Assembly: GCA_042867185.1 (NCBI GenBank)
Contig: JBHZQV010000012.1
Coordinates: 1-64,000, forward strand
DNA length: 64,000 nucleotides
Reading direction: 5' to 3'
Origin: Xylophilus sp042867185
GTDB taxonomy: Bacteria; Pseudomonadota; Gammaproteobacteria; Burkholderiales; Burkholderiaceae_C
The notes under the pieces were generated by a model. It was not told where the DNA came from and ran no database searches. It saw only the letters and a program-made list of their open reading frames with translations. Positions 8,184 through 15,975 of this stretch are shown piece by piece (the first letter of the stretch is position 1; the number at the start of each line of letters is the position of its first letter). Made by a program: the position numbers and the translations under genes.

Positions 8184-9233
8184 ATGACGCCCGGCCGGGG
8201 CCTGCGATCGCGGCTGCAGGACGCGTGGCTCGGCCGGGGAGCGCTGGCGCGGGCCCTGCTGCCGGTGTCGTGGATCTACCGCGCCCTGTGGAATGTGCGC
8301 CGGGCCGGCTACCGGCGCGGCTGGTGGCCCACCGAGCGTGTCGGCGTCCCGCTGATCGTGGTCGGCAACGTGGTGGCCGGCGGGGCCGGCAAAACGCCGA
8401 CGGTGATCGCCGTGGTGGAGCATCTGCAGCGCCGGGGACTGCGGGTCGGCGTCGTCTCGCGCGGCTACGGGCGCAGCGCGCCGACCGATCGGGACGACGA
8501 CATCCGCGCCGTGTCGCCGCAGGACGCGCCCCGGTCGGTCGGCGACGAGCCGCTGCTCATCCGCCGGCGCACCGGTGCGCCGGTCTTCGTCGGCCGCCAG
8601 CGCGCCGCCACCGCCCGCCGCCTGCTGGCCGGGCATCCCGACGTGCAGCTGATCGTCTGCGACGACGGGCTGCAGCACCTGGCCCTGGGCCGCGACATCG
8701 AGATCTGCGTGTTCGACGACCGCGGTGCCGGCAACGGCTGGCTGCTGCCCGCCGGCCCGCTGCGGGAGCCCTGGCCCCGCCCGGTGGACCTGGTGCTGCA
8801 CACCGGCGCACGGCCCGCATTCGCCGGCTACCGGGGCGAGCGCCGCCTGGCCGACCATGCGCTGCAGTCGGACGGCACCGCGCTGCCGCTGGCCGCATTG
8901 GCCCGCGTTCCACTGCACGCCGTCGCCGGCATCGCGCATCCGGAGGCGTTCTTCTCGATGCTGCGCGCGAGGGGCCTGACCGTCACGGCCACGACCGCGC
9001 TGCCCGATCACTATGATTTCGATAGCTGGAAGCCGGCGCCGGCGGCCGACCAGCGCCTCGTTTGCACCGAAAAAGACGCGCCCAAGCTCTGGCAGGTCGC
9101 ACCGGACGCCCTGGCGGTGCCGCTGGCCTTCTCGCCGGAGCCGGCCTTCCTCGCCGCGCTGGACGATCTGGTCGATGCCCAGTTGGCGCAGCTATCATCG
9201 CCCGCTCACGACGCCGCCCAAGGAAAGCCATGA
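8184..9233 (+). CDS. lpxK: Tetraacyldisaccharide 4'-kinase
   Basis: Phosphorylates the 4' position of the lipid A disaccharide, giving lipid IVA, at the inner membrane. 349 aa. The P-loop VVGNVVAGGAGKTPT is at about residues 59-73, followed by VVSRGYG, the VICDDGLQH-like segment LIVCDDGLQHLAL and the late PDHYDF and CTEKDA motifs. The stop codon overlaps the Trm112 start (ATGA). Between HYDF and CTEKDA the DNA resembles the dispersed double palindrome found elsewhere in this window (see repeat at 9011-9043). Confidence 0.96.
   Translation: MTPGRGLRSRLQDAWLGRGALARALLPVSWIYRALWNVRRAGYRRGWWPTERVGVPLIVVGNVVAGGAGKTPTVIAVVEHLQRRGLRVGVVSRGYGRSAPTDRDDDIRAVSPQDAPRSVGDEPLLIRRRTGAPVFVGRQRAATARRLLAGHPDVQLIVCDDGLQHLALGRDIEICVFDDRGAGNGWLLPAGPLREPWPRPVDLVLHTGARPAFAGYRGERRLADHALQSDGTALPLAALARVPLHAVAGIAHPEAFFSMLRARGLTVTATTALPDHYDFDSWKPAPAADQRLVCTEKDAPKLWQVAPDALAVPLAFSPEPAFLAALDDLVDAQLAQLSSPAHDAAQGKP
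9011..9043 (+). repeat. Probable degenerate copy of the dispersed double palindrome (inside lpxK)
   Basis: CTAT-N7-ATAG is followed after six bases by the palindrome GCCGGCGCCGGC, the same order and spacing as in the four clear copies. It falls in the variable stretch between two conserved lpxK motifs and is in frame. Homology is not certain, because part of the first arm encodes the conserved HYDF residues. Confidence 0.4.
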
Positions 9234-9415
9234 TCGACAGCAAACTTCTCGAACTGCTGGTGTGCCCCGTCACCAAGGGCCCGCTGGCGTACGACCGCGA
9301 GAAGGACGAGCTGACCTCGCGCAGCGCCCGCCTGGCCTACCCGATCCGGGACGGCATTCCGATCCTTCTGGAGAACGAGGCCCGCACCTTGTCCGACGAA
9401 GAACTCGGCCTGTAG
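9230..9415 (+). CDS. Trm112 family protein (YcaR-like)
   Basis: 61 aa, a small cytoplasmic protein of the Trm112/UPF0434 type. It opens MIDSKLLELLVCPVTKGPL and contains AYPIRDGIPILL, both typical. Bacterial members are uncharacterised; in eukaryotes and archaea Trm112 activates methyltransferases. Translation is coupled to lpxK by an ATGA overlap, and kdsB starts 14 nt after its stop. The lpxK-ycaR-kdsB order is a classic conserved lipid A/KDO group. Confidence 0.93.
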   Translation: MIDSKLLELLVCPVTKGPLAYDREKDELTSRSARLAYPIRDGIPILLENEARTLSDEELGL

Positions 9416-9429
9416 CCAACCCGCCTGCC

Positions 9430-10182
9430 ATGGCCGCCCTGCCCTTCACCGCCCTGGTCCCCGCCCGGCTCGCCTCGACCCGGCTGCCCGACAAGCCGCT
9501 GGCCGACATCGGCGGTCTGCCGATGGTGGTGCGGGTCGCGCGCCAGGCCATCGCCTCCGGCGCGGTGCGCACCGTGGTGGCGGCCGACCATCCGACCATC
9601 GTCGCCGCCTGCGAGCGCCACGGCGTCGAGGCCCTCCTGACGCGCCAAGACCATGCCTGCGGCAGCGACCGTCTGGCCGAAGCCTGCGACCTGCTGCGGT
9701 TGCCGGACGATGCCGTCGTCGTCAACGTGCAAGGCGACGAGCCGCTGGTGCCGCACGCGCTGGTGGCGGCCGTGGCCGCGGCGCTGCATGCGCGCCCCGA
9801 GGCCAGCATCTCGACCGCGGCGCATCCGATCGACGCGCTGGCCGACTACCTCGACCCGAACGTGGTGAAGGTGGTCGCCGACGCATCGGGCCTGGCGCTG
9901 TACTTCAGCCGTGCCCCGATCCCGTGGCTGCGCTCGACCGGCGCGCCCGCCCTGCCCAGCCCGGCCCCGCTGCGGCACGTGGGCCTGTATGCCTACCGGG
10001 TGAAGTTCCTGCGGGCCTTTCCGCAGCTCGCGCAGTCGCCGCTGGAGATCACCGAGGCACTGGAGCAGCTGCGCGCGCTGTGGCACGGCCACCGCATCGC
10101 GGTGCACCTGACGCCCGATGCGCCGGGCACCGGCGTCGACACGCCGCAAGACCTGGCGCGGGTGCGCGCGCTGTTCGCCTGA
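9430..10182 (+). CDS. kdsB: 3-deoxy-manno-octulosonate cytidylyltransferase
   Basis: Activates KDO to CMP-KDO for transfer to lipid A. 250 aa, normal length. The N-terminus LVPARLASTRLPDKPLADI is the nucleotidyltransferase signature, VVNVQGDEPLV (about 97-107) binds metal and substrate, and HVGLYAYR and LEQLRALWHG are further family motifs. The start was set at the ATG before this signature; upstream in-frame sequence is lpxK in another frame. Last gene of the exbB-exbD-lpxK-Trm112-kdsB run. Confidence 0.97.
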   Translation: MAALPFTALVPARLASTRLPDKPLADIGGLPMVVRVARQAIASGAVRTVVAADHPTIVAACERHGVEALLTRQDHACGSDRLAEACDLLRLPDDAVVVNVQGDEPLVPHALVAAVAAALHARPEASISTAAHPIDALADYLDPNVVKVVADASGLALYFSRAPIPWLRSTGAPALPSPAPLRHVGLYAYRVKFLRAFPQLAQSPLEITEALEQLRALWHGHRIAVHLTPDAPGTGVDTPQDLARVRALFA

Positions 10183-10368
10183 AACCAGGCCGAGACAGCG
10201 GCGCGGGGGGCGCTGGCGGGGGGCGGCTCCCCCTCGAAAACCCTGTAAGCCTGCATGCTATCCTCCCGCGCAAGTCGGAGCACCGCACCCGCCCTTCCCC
10301 GCCCGTTCTCTGCGGCGCACCGCGCGGCCAGCGGTGCCACCGCCACATTTCAATTTCCGAGGAGTTCC

Positions 10369-11025
10369 ATGAGACTGATTCTGTTGGGCGCGCCCGGCGC
10401 GGGCAAGGGCACCCAAGCCGCTTTCATCTGCGAAAAGTACGGCATCCCTCAGATTTCCACCGGCGACATGCTGCGTGCTGCGGTCAAGGCCGGCACCCCG
10501 CTCGGCCTGCAGGCCGATGCGGTCATGAAGTCGGGTGCGTTGGTCAGCGACGGGCTGATCATCGACCTGGTGAAGGAACGCATCGCCCAGCCCGACTGCG
10601 ACAAGGGCTTCCTCTTCGACGGCTTCCCTCGCACCATTCCGCAGGCCGACGCGATGAAGAGCGCCGGTGTCAGGCTCGACTACGTGCTGGAGATCGACGT
10701 GCCGTTCGAGGCGATCATCGACCGCATGAGCGGCCGCCGTTCCCACCCCGCATCGGGCCGTACCTACCACGTAAAGTTCAACCCGCCGAAGACCGAAGGC
10801 AAGGACGACGTCACCGGCGAGGAACTCATCCAGCGCGAAGACGACATGGAAGCCACTGTCCGCAAGCGCCTGGAGGTGTACAGCGCCCAGACCCGCCCGC
10901 TGGTCGACTACTACGCCGACTGGGCCCGCAAGGAGCCCGACCAGGCGCCCCGCTACCGCGCCATCAGCGGCATCGGCTCGGTCGACGAGATCACCCGCCG
11001 TGCGCTCCAGGCACTCGCGGCTTGA
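10369..11025 (+). CDS. adk: Adenylate kinase
   Basis: Interconverts ATP + AMP and 2 ADP. 218 aa. The P-loop GAPGAGKGT is at residues 7-15, with the AMP-binding ISTGDMLRAA and DGFPRTIPQAD motifs. The lid region has no zinc cysteines (the GRTYHVKFNPPK type), as in most Gram-negative enzymes. GGAG at 10361-10364 gives a good ribosome site. A 186-bp gap separates it from kdsB, so it probably has its own promoter, and a strong terminator follows. Confidence 0.98.
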   Translation: MRLILLGAPGAGKGTQAAFICEKYGIPQISTGDMLRAAVKAGTPLGLQADAVMKSGALVSDGLIIDLVKERIAQPDCDKGFLFDGFPRTIPQADAMKSAGVRLDYVLEIDVPFEAIIDRMSGRRSHPASGRTYHVKFNPPKTEGKDDVTGEELIQREDDMEATVRKRLEVYSAQTRPLVDYYADWARKEPDQAPRYRAISGIGSVDEITRRALQALAA

Positions 11026-11043
11026 AGCGCGTACCACCCCAGC

Positions 11044-11069
11044 AAAAGGCCGCCATGCGGCCTTTTTTT
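11044..11069 (+). terminator. Intrinsic terminator after adk
   Basis: A perfect 10-bp stem AAAAGGCCGC / GCGGCCTTTT with a three-base loop (CAT) and further Ts, 18 bp past the adk stop codon. Confidence 0.93.
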
Positions 11070-11177
11070 ATGGCGCACGGCCCCAGGGCTCCAACCCTGA
11101 CGCGCCAGGTGCGTCAGTCGGTCAAAAACACCACACTGCCCGATGCCATCGACAGCATGCTTGCCATTCCGCTGAAA

Positions 11178-11193
11178 CTGTTCAAAAATACAG
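11178..11193. promoter_or_regulatory. LexA (SOS) box 1 upstream of lexA
   Basis: CTGTTCAAAAATACAG fits the CTGT-N8-ACAG operator used by LexA in beta- and gammaproteobacteria. It lies about 40 bp before the lexA start, as expected for autorepression. Confidence 0.88.
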
Positions 11194-11196
11194 CTA

Positions 11197-11212
11197 CTGG
11201 ATATTCAAACAG
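11197..11212. promoter_or_regulatory. LexA (SOS) box 2 upstream of lexA
   Basis: CTGGATATTCAAACAG fits CTG-N10-CAG and follows box 1 after only three bases. The two centres are 19 bp apart, allowing two LexA dimers to sit side by side. Confidence 0.82.
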
Positions 11213-11233
11213 CATCGCCGCGGAGAAATGACC

Positions 11234-11920
11234 ATGATCGACAGCCATGCAGCCCCCATCAAGCTGACGGCGCGCCAGCAGGAAATTCTGGAGCTCATCA
11301 AGCAAGCCGTCGCCCGCACCGGCGCACCGCCCACCCGTGCCGAGATCGCGCAGACCCTGGGCTTCAAGTCCGCCAATGCCGCGGAAGACCATCTGCAGGC
11401 CCTGGCACGCAAGGGCGTGATCGAACTGGTGAGCGGCACCTCCCGCGGCATCCGGCTGAGAAGCGACACCCTGCGGTCGCTGCATTCCGGCGGCCAGCTG
11501 TCGGTCTCGCTGCCCTTGCCTGGCCTGGCCCAGCTGGCACTGCCGCTGATCGGCCGCGTCGCGGCCGGCTCGCCGATCCTGGCGCAGGAACACGTCGACC
11601 GCACCTACTACGTCGAGAGCGGCATGTTCCCGCAGCAACCCGACTATCTGCTGAAGGTGCGCGGTATGTCGATGCGCGACATCGGCATCATTGACGGCGA
11701 TCTGCTGGCGGTGCTGTCCACCCGCGAAGCCCGCAATGGGCAGATCGTGGTCGCCCGTCTGGGCGAAGAAGTGACCGTCAAGCGCTTTCAGCGGACCGAC
11801 AACGGCGTCGAACTGCATGCCGAAAACCCCGATTTCGAGCCGATCTTCGTCCAGCCCGACGAGCCGTTCGAGATCGAAGGGCTGGCTGTCGGCCTGATCC
11901 GCAACACGATGCTCATGTAG
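11234..11920 (+). CDS. lexA: LexA repressor
   Basis: SOS repressor that cleaves itself when RecA is activated by DNA damage. 228 aa. The N-terminal winged helix includes PTRAEIAQTLGFKSANAAEDHL; the cleavage dipeptide Ala111-Gly112 lies in RVAAGSPI, the catalytic Ser146 in RGMSM and the catalytic Lys183 in VTVKRF. The start at 11234 is preferred because GGAGAA lies 6 nt upstream; the ATG at 11228 is too close to it. Two operators lie directly upstream, so the gene regulates itself. A small gene follows at 12044. Confidence 0.98.
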   Translation: MIDSHAAPIKLTARQQEILELIKQAVARTGAPPTRAEIAQTLGFKSANAAEDHLQALARKGVIELVSGTSRGIRLRSDTLRSLHSGGQLSVSLPLPGLAQLALPLIGRVAAGSPILAQEHVDRTYYVESGMFPQQPDYLLKVRGMSMRDIGIIDGDLLAVLSTREARNGQIVVARLGEEVTVKRFQRTDNGVELHAENPDFEPIFVQPDEPFEIEGLAVGLIRNTMLM

Positions 11921-12043
11921 CGTTTTCTGCAGCGCCAGGTGGCGGGCGTTCGACAGGCTCGGTTTCCGAGCACTGGCGGCCCTGGCGACTGCACTTCTTG
12001 CAAATCCTGCCGTTCCTGAACCCTCTTCGATCTGGAGTTACGC

Positions 12044-12391
12044 ATGGGATTTGCCGCTATCGCACAGGCAGGGATTTTTGCGCCCCTGTCTTCCTGGATG
12101 TCACGCCGCGCATGGGATCGCCAGCCAGCGCACCGTTCTGCCGCAGCACCGGCGGCTCCGGTGCCGCCGTTGCGACTCGTGCCGCGGGGGCAGGTCGGCA
12201 CAAACGCGGGGGCCGCATCGGTCACCACCGCCCCGACAGGTGCACTCCTGGCCTCGACCGAGCGACCGACCCCTTTGCGGATCGTGCGGATCGTCGAAGG
12301 CCGCCAGAGCGCCCAGTACGCGGGACGCATGGTGATTTCCGGCCGCATGGCCGATGTGTGTGCGGAGTTGGAGCGGTTGGCGCCGCAGTGA
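12044..12391 (+). CDS. Conserved hypothetical protein downstream of lexA
   Basis: 115 aa with GGAG about 9 nt before the ATG. The N-terminal half is Ala/Pro-rich and low in complexity. The C-terminal block IVRIVEGRQSAQYAGRMVISGRMADVCAELERL looks like the conserved core of a small protein I recall next to lexA in Comamonadaceae. No known domain is recognised. Proximity to lexA may allow read-through from the SOS-controlled promoter, which would make it damage-inducible (inference). Confidence 0.65.
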   Translation: MGFAAIAQAGIFAPLSSWMSRRAWDRQPAHRSAAAPAAPVPPLRLVPRGQVGTNAGAASVTTAPTGALLASTERPTPLRIVRIVEGRQSAQYAGRMVISGRMADVCAELERLAPQ

Positions 12392-12560
12392 TGCTGCAGC
12401 GCCTCGGCCTGCGACGGCTCGGGGCTCGACGGGCCTGCCAGTGGCATCGGCCGCCGGACCCCACCGAAGCCGCGATCGGCACCGTGGGGCGGGCGCCCTG
12501 TCGGCCGATCCGGACGACACCCGGGGTTCGTCCCATGGGGTGACAAGGCACAATCGGGGC

Positions 12561-13568
12561 ATGAATATTGTGATCCTCGACGACTACCAGGATGCGGTGC
12601 GCAAGTTGCATTGCGCGGCACGACTGGACGCCTATTCCGCCAAGGTCTACACCAACACCGTCAAAGGTCTGGGCCAGTTGTCGGTTCGGCTGCGCGATGC
12701 CGAAATCATCGTCCTGATCCGGGAGCGAACACAGATCAACCGCCAGTTGATCGAGAAGCTGCCGCGGCTCAAACTGATCGCGCAGACCGGCAAGGTCGGC
12801 AGCCACGTCGACGTGCAGGCCTGTACCGAGCGCGGTGTGGCGGTGGCCGAGGGTGTCGGCTCCCCGATCGCCCCCGCCGAGCTGACCTGGGCGCTGATCA
12901 TGTCGGCCATGCGCCGCCTGCCGCAGTACATCGCCAACCTGAAGCATGGCGCCTGGCAGCAGTCGGGCCTGCGCGCAGGGTCCATGCCGCCGAACTTCGG
13001 CGTCGGCAACGTGCTGCGGGGCAAGACGCTGGGCATCTGGGGCTACGGAAAGATCGGCCAGTTGGTCGCCGGCTATGCGCAGGCGTTCGGCATGCATGTC
13101 CGGGTATGGGGACGCGACGCGTCGCGTGCCAAGGCGCGGGCCGACGGCTACCAGGCCGCCAACAGCCGCGAAGAGTTTTTCCAGCAATGCGACATCGTGA
13201 CCTTGCATCTGCGGCTCAACGACGAGACCCGTGGCATCGTCAAGCTCGACGATCTGCTGTGCATGAAGCCCACCGCGTTGATCGTCAATACGTCGCGCGC
13301 GGAGCTGATGGAGCCTGACGCCTTGCTCACCGCGCTCAACCGGGGCCGCCCCGGCATGGGCGCGGTCGATGTATTCGAAACCGAGCCCCCCCTGCAAGGC
13401 CACGCCCTGCTCCGTCTGGAAAACTGCATCTGCACGCCGCACATCGGTTACGTGGAGCAGGACAGCTACGAGATGTACTTCGGTGCCGCCTTCGACAACG
13501 TCATCAACTACATCAAGGGTGCTCCGACCAACATCGTGAACCCGGGTGCGCTGCAGGTCCGGCGCTGA
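12561..13568 (+). CDS. D-isomer 2-hydroxyacid dehydrogenase family protein
   Basis: NAD-dependent oxidoreductase of the phosphoglycerate/formate dehydrogenase fold, 335 aa. The Rossmann loop LGIWGYGKIG is at about 158-166. The catalytic Arg in NTSRAELM, the catalytic Glu region FETEPP and the catalytic His in CTPHIGYVE are all present. Substrate is not predictable; related Burkholderiales proteins are annotated only as D-2-hydroxyacid dehydrogenases. Single gene, convergent with the fimV-like gene. Confidence 0.93.
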   Translation: MNIVILDDYQDAVRKLHCAARLDAYSAKVYTNTVKGLGQLSVRLRDAEIIVLIRERTQINRQLIEKLPRLKLIAQTGKVGSHVDVQACTERGVAVAEGVGSPIAPAELTWALIMSAMRRLPQYIANLKHGAWQQSGLRAGSMPPNFGVGNVLRGKTLGIWGYGKIGQLVAGYAQAFGMHVRVWGRDASRAKARADGYQAANSREEFFQQCDIVTLHLRLNDETRGIVKLDDLLCMKPTALIVNTSRAELMEPDALLTALNRGRPGMGAVDVFETEPPLQGHALLRLENCICTPHIGYVEQDSYEMYFGAAFDNVINYIKGAPTNIVNPGALQVRR

Positions 13569-13701
13569 GCGCGAAGATTTTCTGATGCACCGACCGACGG
13601 CGCCTACTGCGGCAGTGCATGTCCTGCCGCTGTGTCGCATCCCGCGCCTACCCGACCGGGCCGCAGCCAGGGCGGCCGTGGCCACCTGACGCGGGCTGTC
13701 G

Positions 13702-15906
13702 TCAACTTTCGGATTTCGGGGCTTTGCCCTGGTTGAGCGTTTCCAGGTCCAGCAGGTCGAAGTCGATCAGATTGCTGTCGGTCCGTGGCGCCGGACCGAA
13801 GCCGGCGGGTGCGGCAGGCGCGCTCGTATTGGCATCGGCGCGTGGCTCCGGGGGCATCTCAAAGCTGAGGGGCTCCAGGCCGATGTCTTCGATGTCCTGG
13901 TTCTTTTGCAGCGCTTCCAGCGAGAAGCTCGGACGGTAGTCGTCGACGACTCCGGACACCGGTGCCAAACCAGCCGTATCGGGCGACCGCTCTGGCTGGA
14001 ACGAGACGACGGACCTGTCCTCGCTCGGGTCTGCCAGGACGGCCGCGCCGGCGCCGGCCGACAAAGCACCGCGCGCCCCACCCCCCTGGCGGGACGTCGG
14101 ATCCTGCTGGATCGCGATCCGCGCCACCGCATGCAGCAGCAGGAGTTCACGGTAGGCCTCCAGCTCGAACGGTGCAGCGGGCCGATGGTCGGGCTTGCGG
14201 AAGAGGTAGTCCTCCACCACGTCCAGGACATCTTCGCGTTCCCAGTGCGCTTCGATCCGCGCCAGAGCTTCCGGATAGTCCTCCAGGCGACGCCGGCTTT
14301 TGAGGAAGCCTGCGAAGACCGGCACGTCGGCGTTGAAGCTGGCGTTGAACTCGTCCCGCAGTTTCCGGTACGCATCGGTCAGGCTCAGCGTGTGCAGGAT
14401 CTTCAGCAGGTCGAGGTACACCGCCGGGTTCACGCCCGGGTGCGCGGCGATGTAGCCCTGCAGCAGTTCGATCGCCTGCTCGTACTGGCCCAGGGACACG
14501 TAGAACTCGGCGTTCTGCTGCACGTCGAGCAAGGCATCGGTGTCAAGCTGGCGCAGCTCGTGCGCGGCCGCGGCCGCCGCGGCGGCGGAGCTGGAGCCGG
14601 TCGCAGGGGGCGGCGCCGCATCGACGATCGGCTGCGCGGGCCCGGCCTCGGCGACGACCGGGTGGCTGACCAGCGCAGCGGGCACAAAGGTCGGCACGGC
14701 CGGTGCAACCCGCTGCGACGGCTCGGGCGGCGCAGGTGCCACGGACACGGGGGTGGTCGGACGTGCCGCGGTGGCAGGGGGTACCTCGGCGGGAAACGGC
14801 TCCAGCACCGAGTCCTGGAAAGCCGGTGCGACCTGCGCAGGCTCCGGCGACTGGCGAGACCGCCACCATACGGCGCCCGACGCGTCCCGCTTGCCCGAGC
14901 GGCCAAGCAAAAAGAAGACGAGCGCCGCCACCAGGAGCGCCAACGCACCCAGGGCGCCCCACAGGTAGAGCTGGCGGTCGCTTTCGGCCTGGTCGATCCG
15001 GGCCTGCAATTCCGCTTCGCGGGCCCGGTCGCGTGCCGCGCTGCTCTGCAGCGTCTTCACCTGGTCCTGCAGCGTCTGGACACTGCGGGTCTGGTCCGCA
15101 TCGGCCACAGCGGCTGTCTCGGGCGAGGTTTCCGCGAACAGGCGGCGCCATGCGGCGGCGGCCATCGCCCGCTGTTCGGGCGTTACCGTCGCGGCCGGCG
15201 CGACCATGTCGAACGACGGCCGCAGCGGCAGGTCGTGTTCTTCGAGCCATTCGGTCGGCGACTGCAGCTCGAGCCGGGGCACTCCCGGTGCCGGGGCCTT
15301 CCGGGCCGGTGCGGCCTCGGCGCGGCGCGGCGCGGTCGGTCGGGACGCGGGAGCCGGCCGCGCAGTGCCGGCGGCCGGCGCGCCACGGCCGGATGCGGAC
15401 GACGGCGCCGTACGGCCGGCAGACCCGTTGTCGACAGATGCGAGCGGCGGCAGTGCGGCGCCGTTGCCGCGGCGCGGCTGCTCAGTCATCGGGCGATCCG
15501 GCACCACGATGGCCGGCGCAGGATCGGCCTGTGCGGTGGGGGACGAGGCGAGCAGCACGTAGCGGCGGGACAGACCTTGTCCGCAGCCGGCCCGCAGGTT
15601 GACCGACACGACCGGCTCGTTCACCGCAATGGCCGAGACGAGCTGGATGCGCACCTGCGACGACTGCGTGCCCGGCAAGGTGGCGACCTGCACCCGCGAC
15701 GGATCGACACGGGTTTCGCCATAGAAGAGTTCGGCCTGTGCGCACGCCGAACCACCGTCCGACGGGCCGTCCAGCGCCAGGTCGAACGTCAGCTGGAGCG
15801 GCTGGCCCACGACGGCGGCGCCGCGCGGCGACCCCAGCGAAAGCGCGTGGCCTGCCGATGCGGCGGCCAGCATTGCGATGCCGAGGACGGTTTTACTGCT
15901 TATCAC
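13702..15906 (-). CDS. FimV-like membrane protein
   Basis: 734 aa. A signal peptide (cut near residue 22) leads into a FimV N-terminal-type domain beginning LSLGSPRGAAVVGQPLQLTF. A long Pro/Ala-rich linker follows, then a short coiled coil (QTLQDQVKTLQSSAARDRAREA), one membrane segment near residues 312-338 and an acidic cytoplasmic part with TPR-like helices (FYVSLGQYEQAIELLQGYI, VYLDLLKILHTL) near residues 455-520. This is the FimV/HubP/TspA architecture, linked to type IV pili and polar organisation, but I see no LysM peptidoglycan-binding motif. No pilus genes are adjacent. It is divergent from the 3-hydroxyacyl-CoA dehydrogenase with a 69-bp gap. Confidence 0.8.
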   Translation of the reverse strand: MISSKTVLGIAMLAAASAGHALSLGSPRGAAVVGQPLQLTFDLALDGPSDGGSACAQAELFYGETRVDPSRVQVATLPGTQSSQVRIQLVSAIAVNEPVVSVNLRAGCGQGLSRRYVLLASSPTAQADPAPAIVVPDRPMTEQPRRGNGAALPPLASVDNGSAGRTAPSSASGRGAPAAGTARPAPASRPTAPRRAEAAPARKAPAPGVPRLELQSPTEWLEEHDLPLRPSFDMVAPAATVTPEQRAMAAAAWRRLFAETSPETAAVADADQTRSVQTLQDQVKTLQSSAARDRAREAELQARIDQAESDRQLYLWGALGALALLVAALVFFLLGRSGKRDASGAVWWRSRQSPEPAQVAPAFQDSVLEPFPAEVPPATAARPTTPVSVAPAPPEPSQRVAPAVPTFVPAALVSHPVVAEAGPAQPIVDAAPPPATGSSSAAAAAAAAHELRQLDTDALLDVQQNAEFYVSLGQYEQAIELLQGYIAAHPGVNPAVYLDLLKILHTLSLTDAYRKLRDEFNASFNADVPVFAGFLKSRRRLEDYPEALARIEAHWEREDVLDVVEDYLFRKPDHRPAAPFELEAYRELLLLHAVARIAIQQDPTSRQGGGARGALSAGAGAAVLADPSEDRSVVSFQPERSPDTAGLAPVSGVVDDYRPSFSLEALQKNQDIEDIGLEPLSFEMPPEPRADANTSAPAAPAGFGPAPRTDSNLIDFDLLDLETLNQGKAPKSES

Positions 15907-15975
15907 GCGCGGGCTTCTCCATGTCGGGCGATTCTGTCACACGGCTTCACAAATCCATGGCGTGATAATTACCCC

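Noticed and set aside
13906..15975. Long in-frame extension upstream of the 3-hydroxyacyl-CoA dehydrogenase
   Set aside because: The extension is antisense to the fimV-like gene and lacks domain sequence; the Rossmann N-terminus begins at the ATG at 15976.
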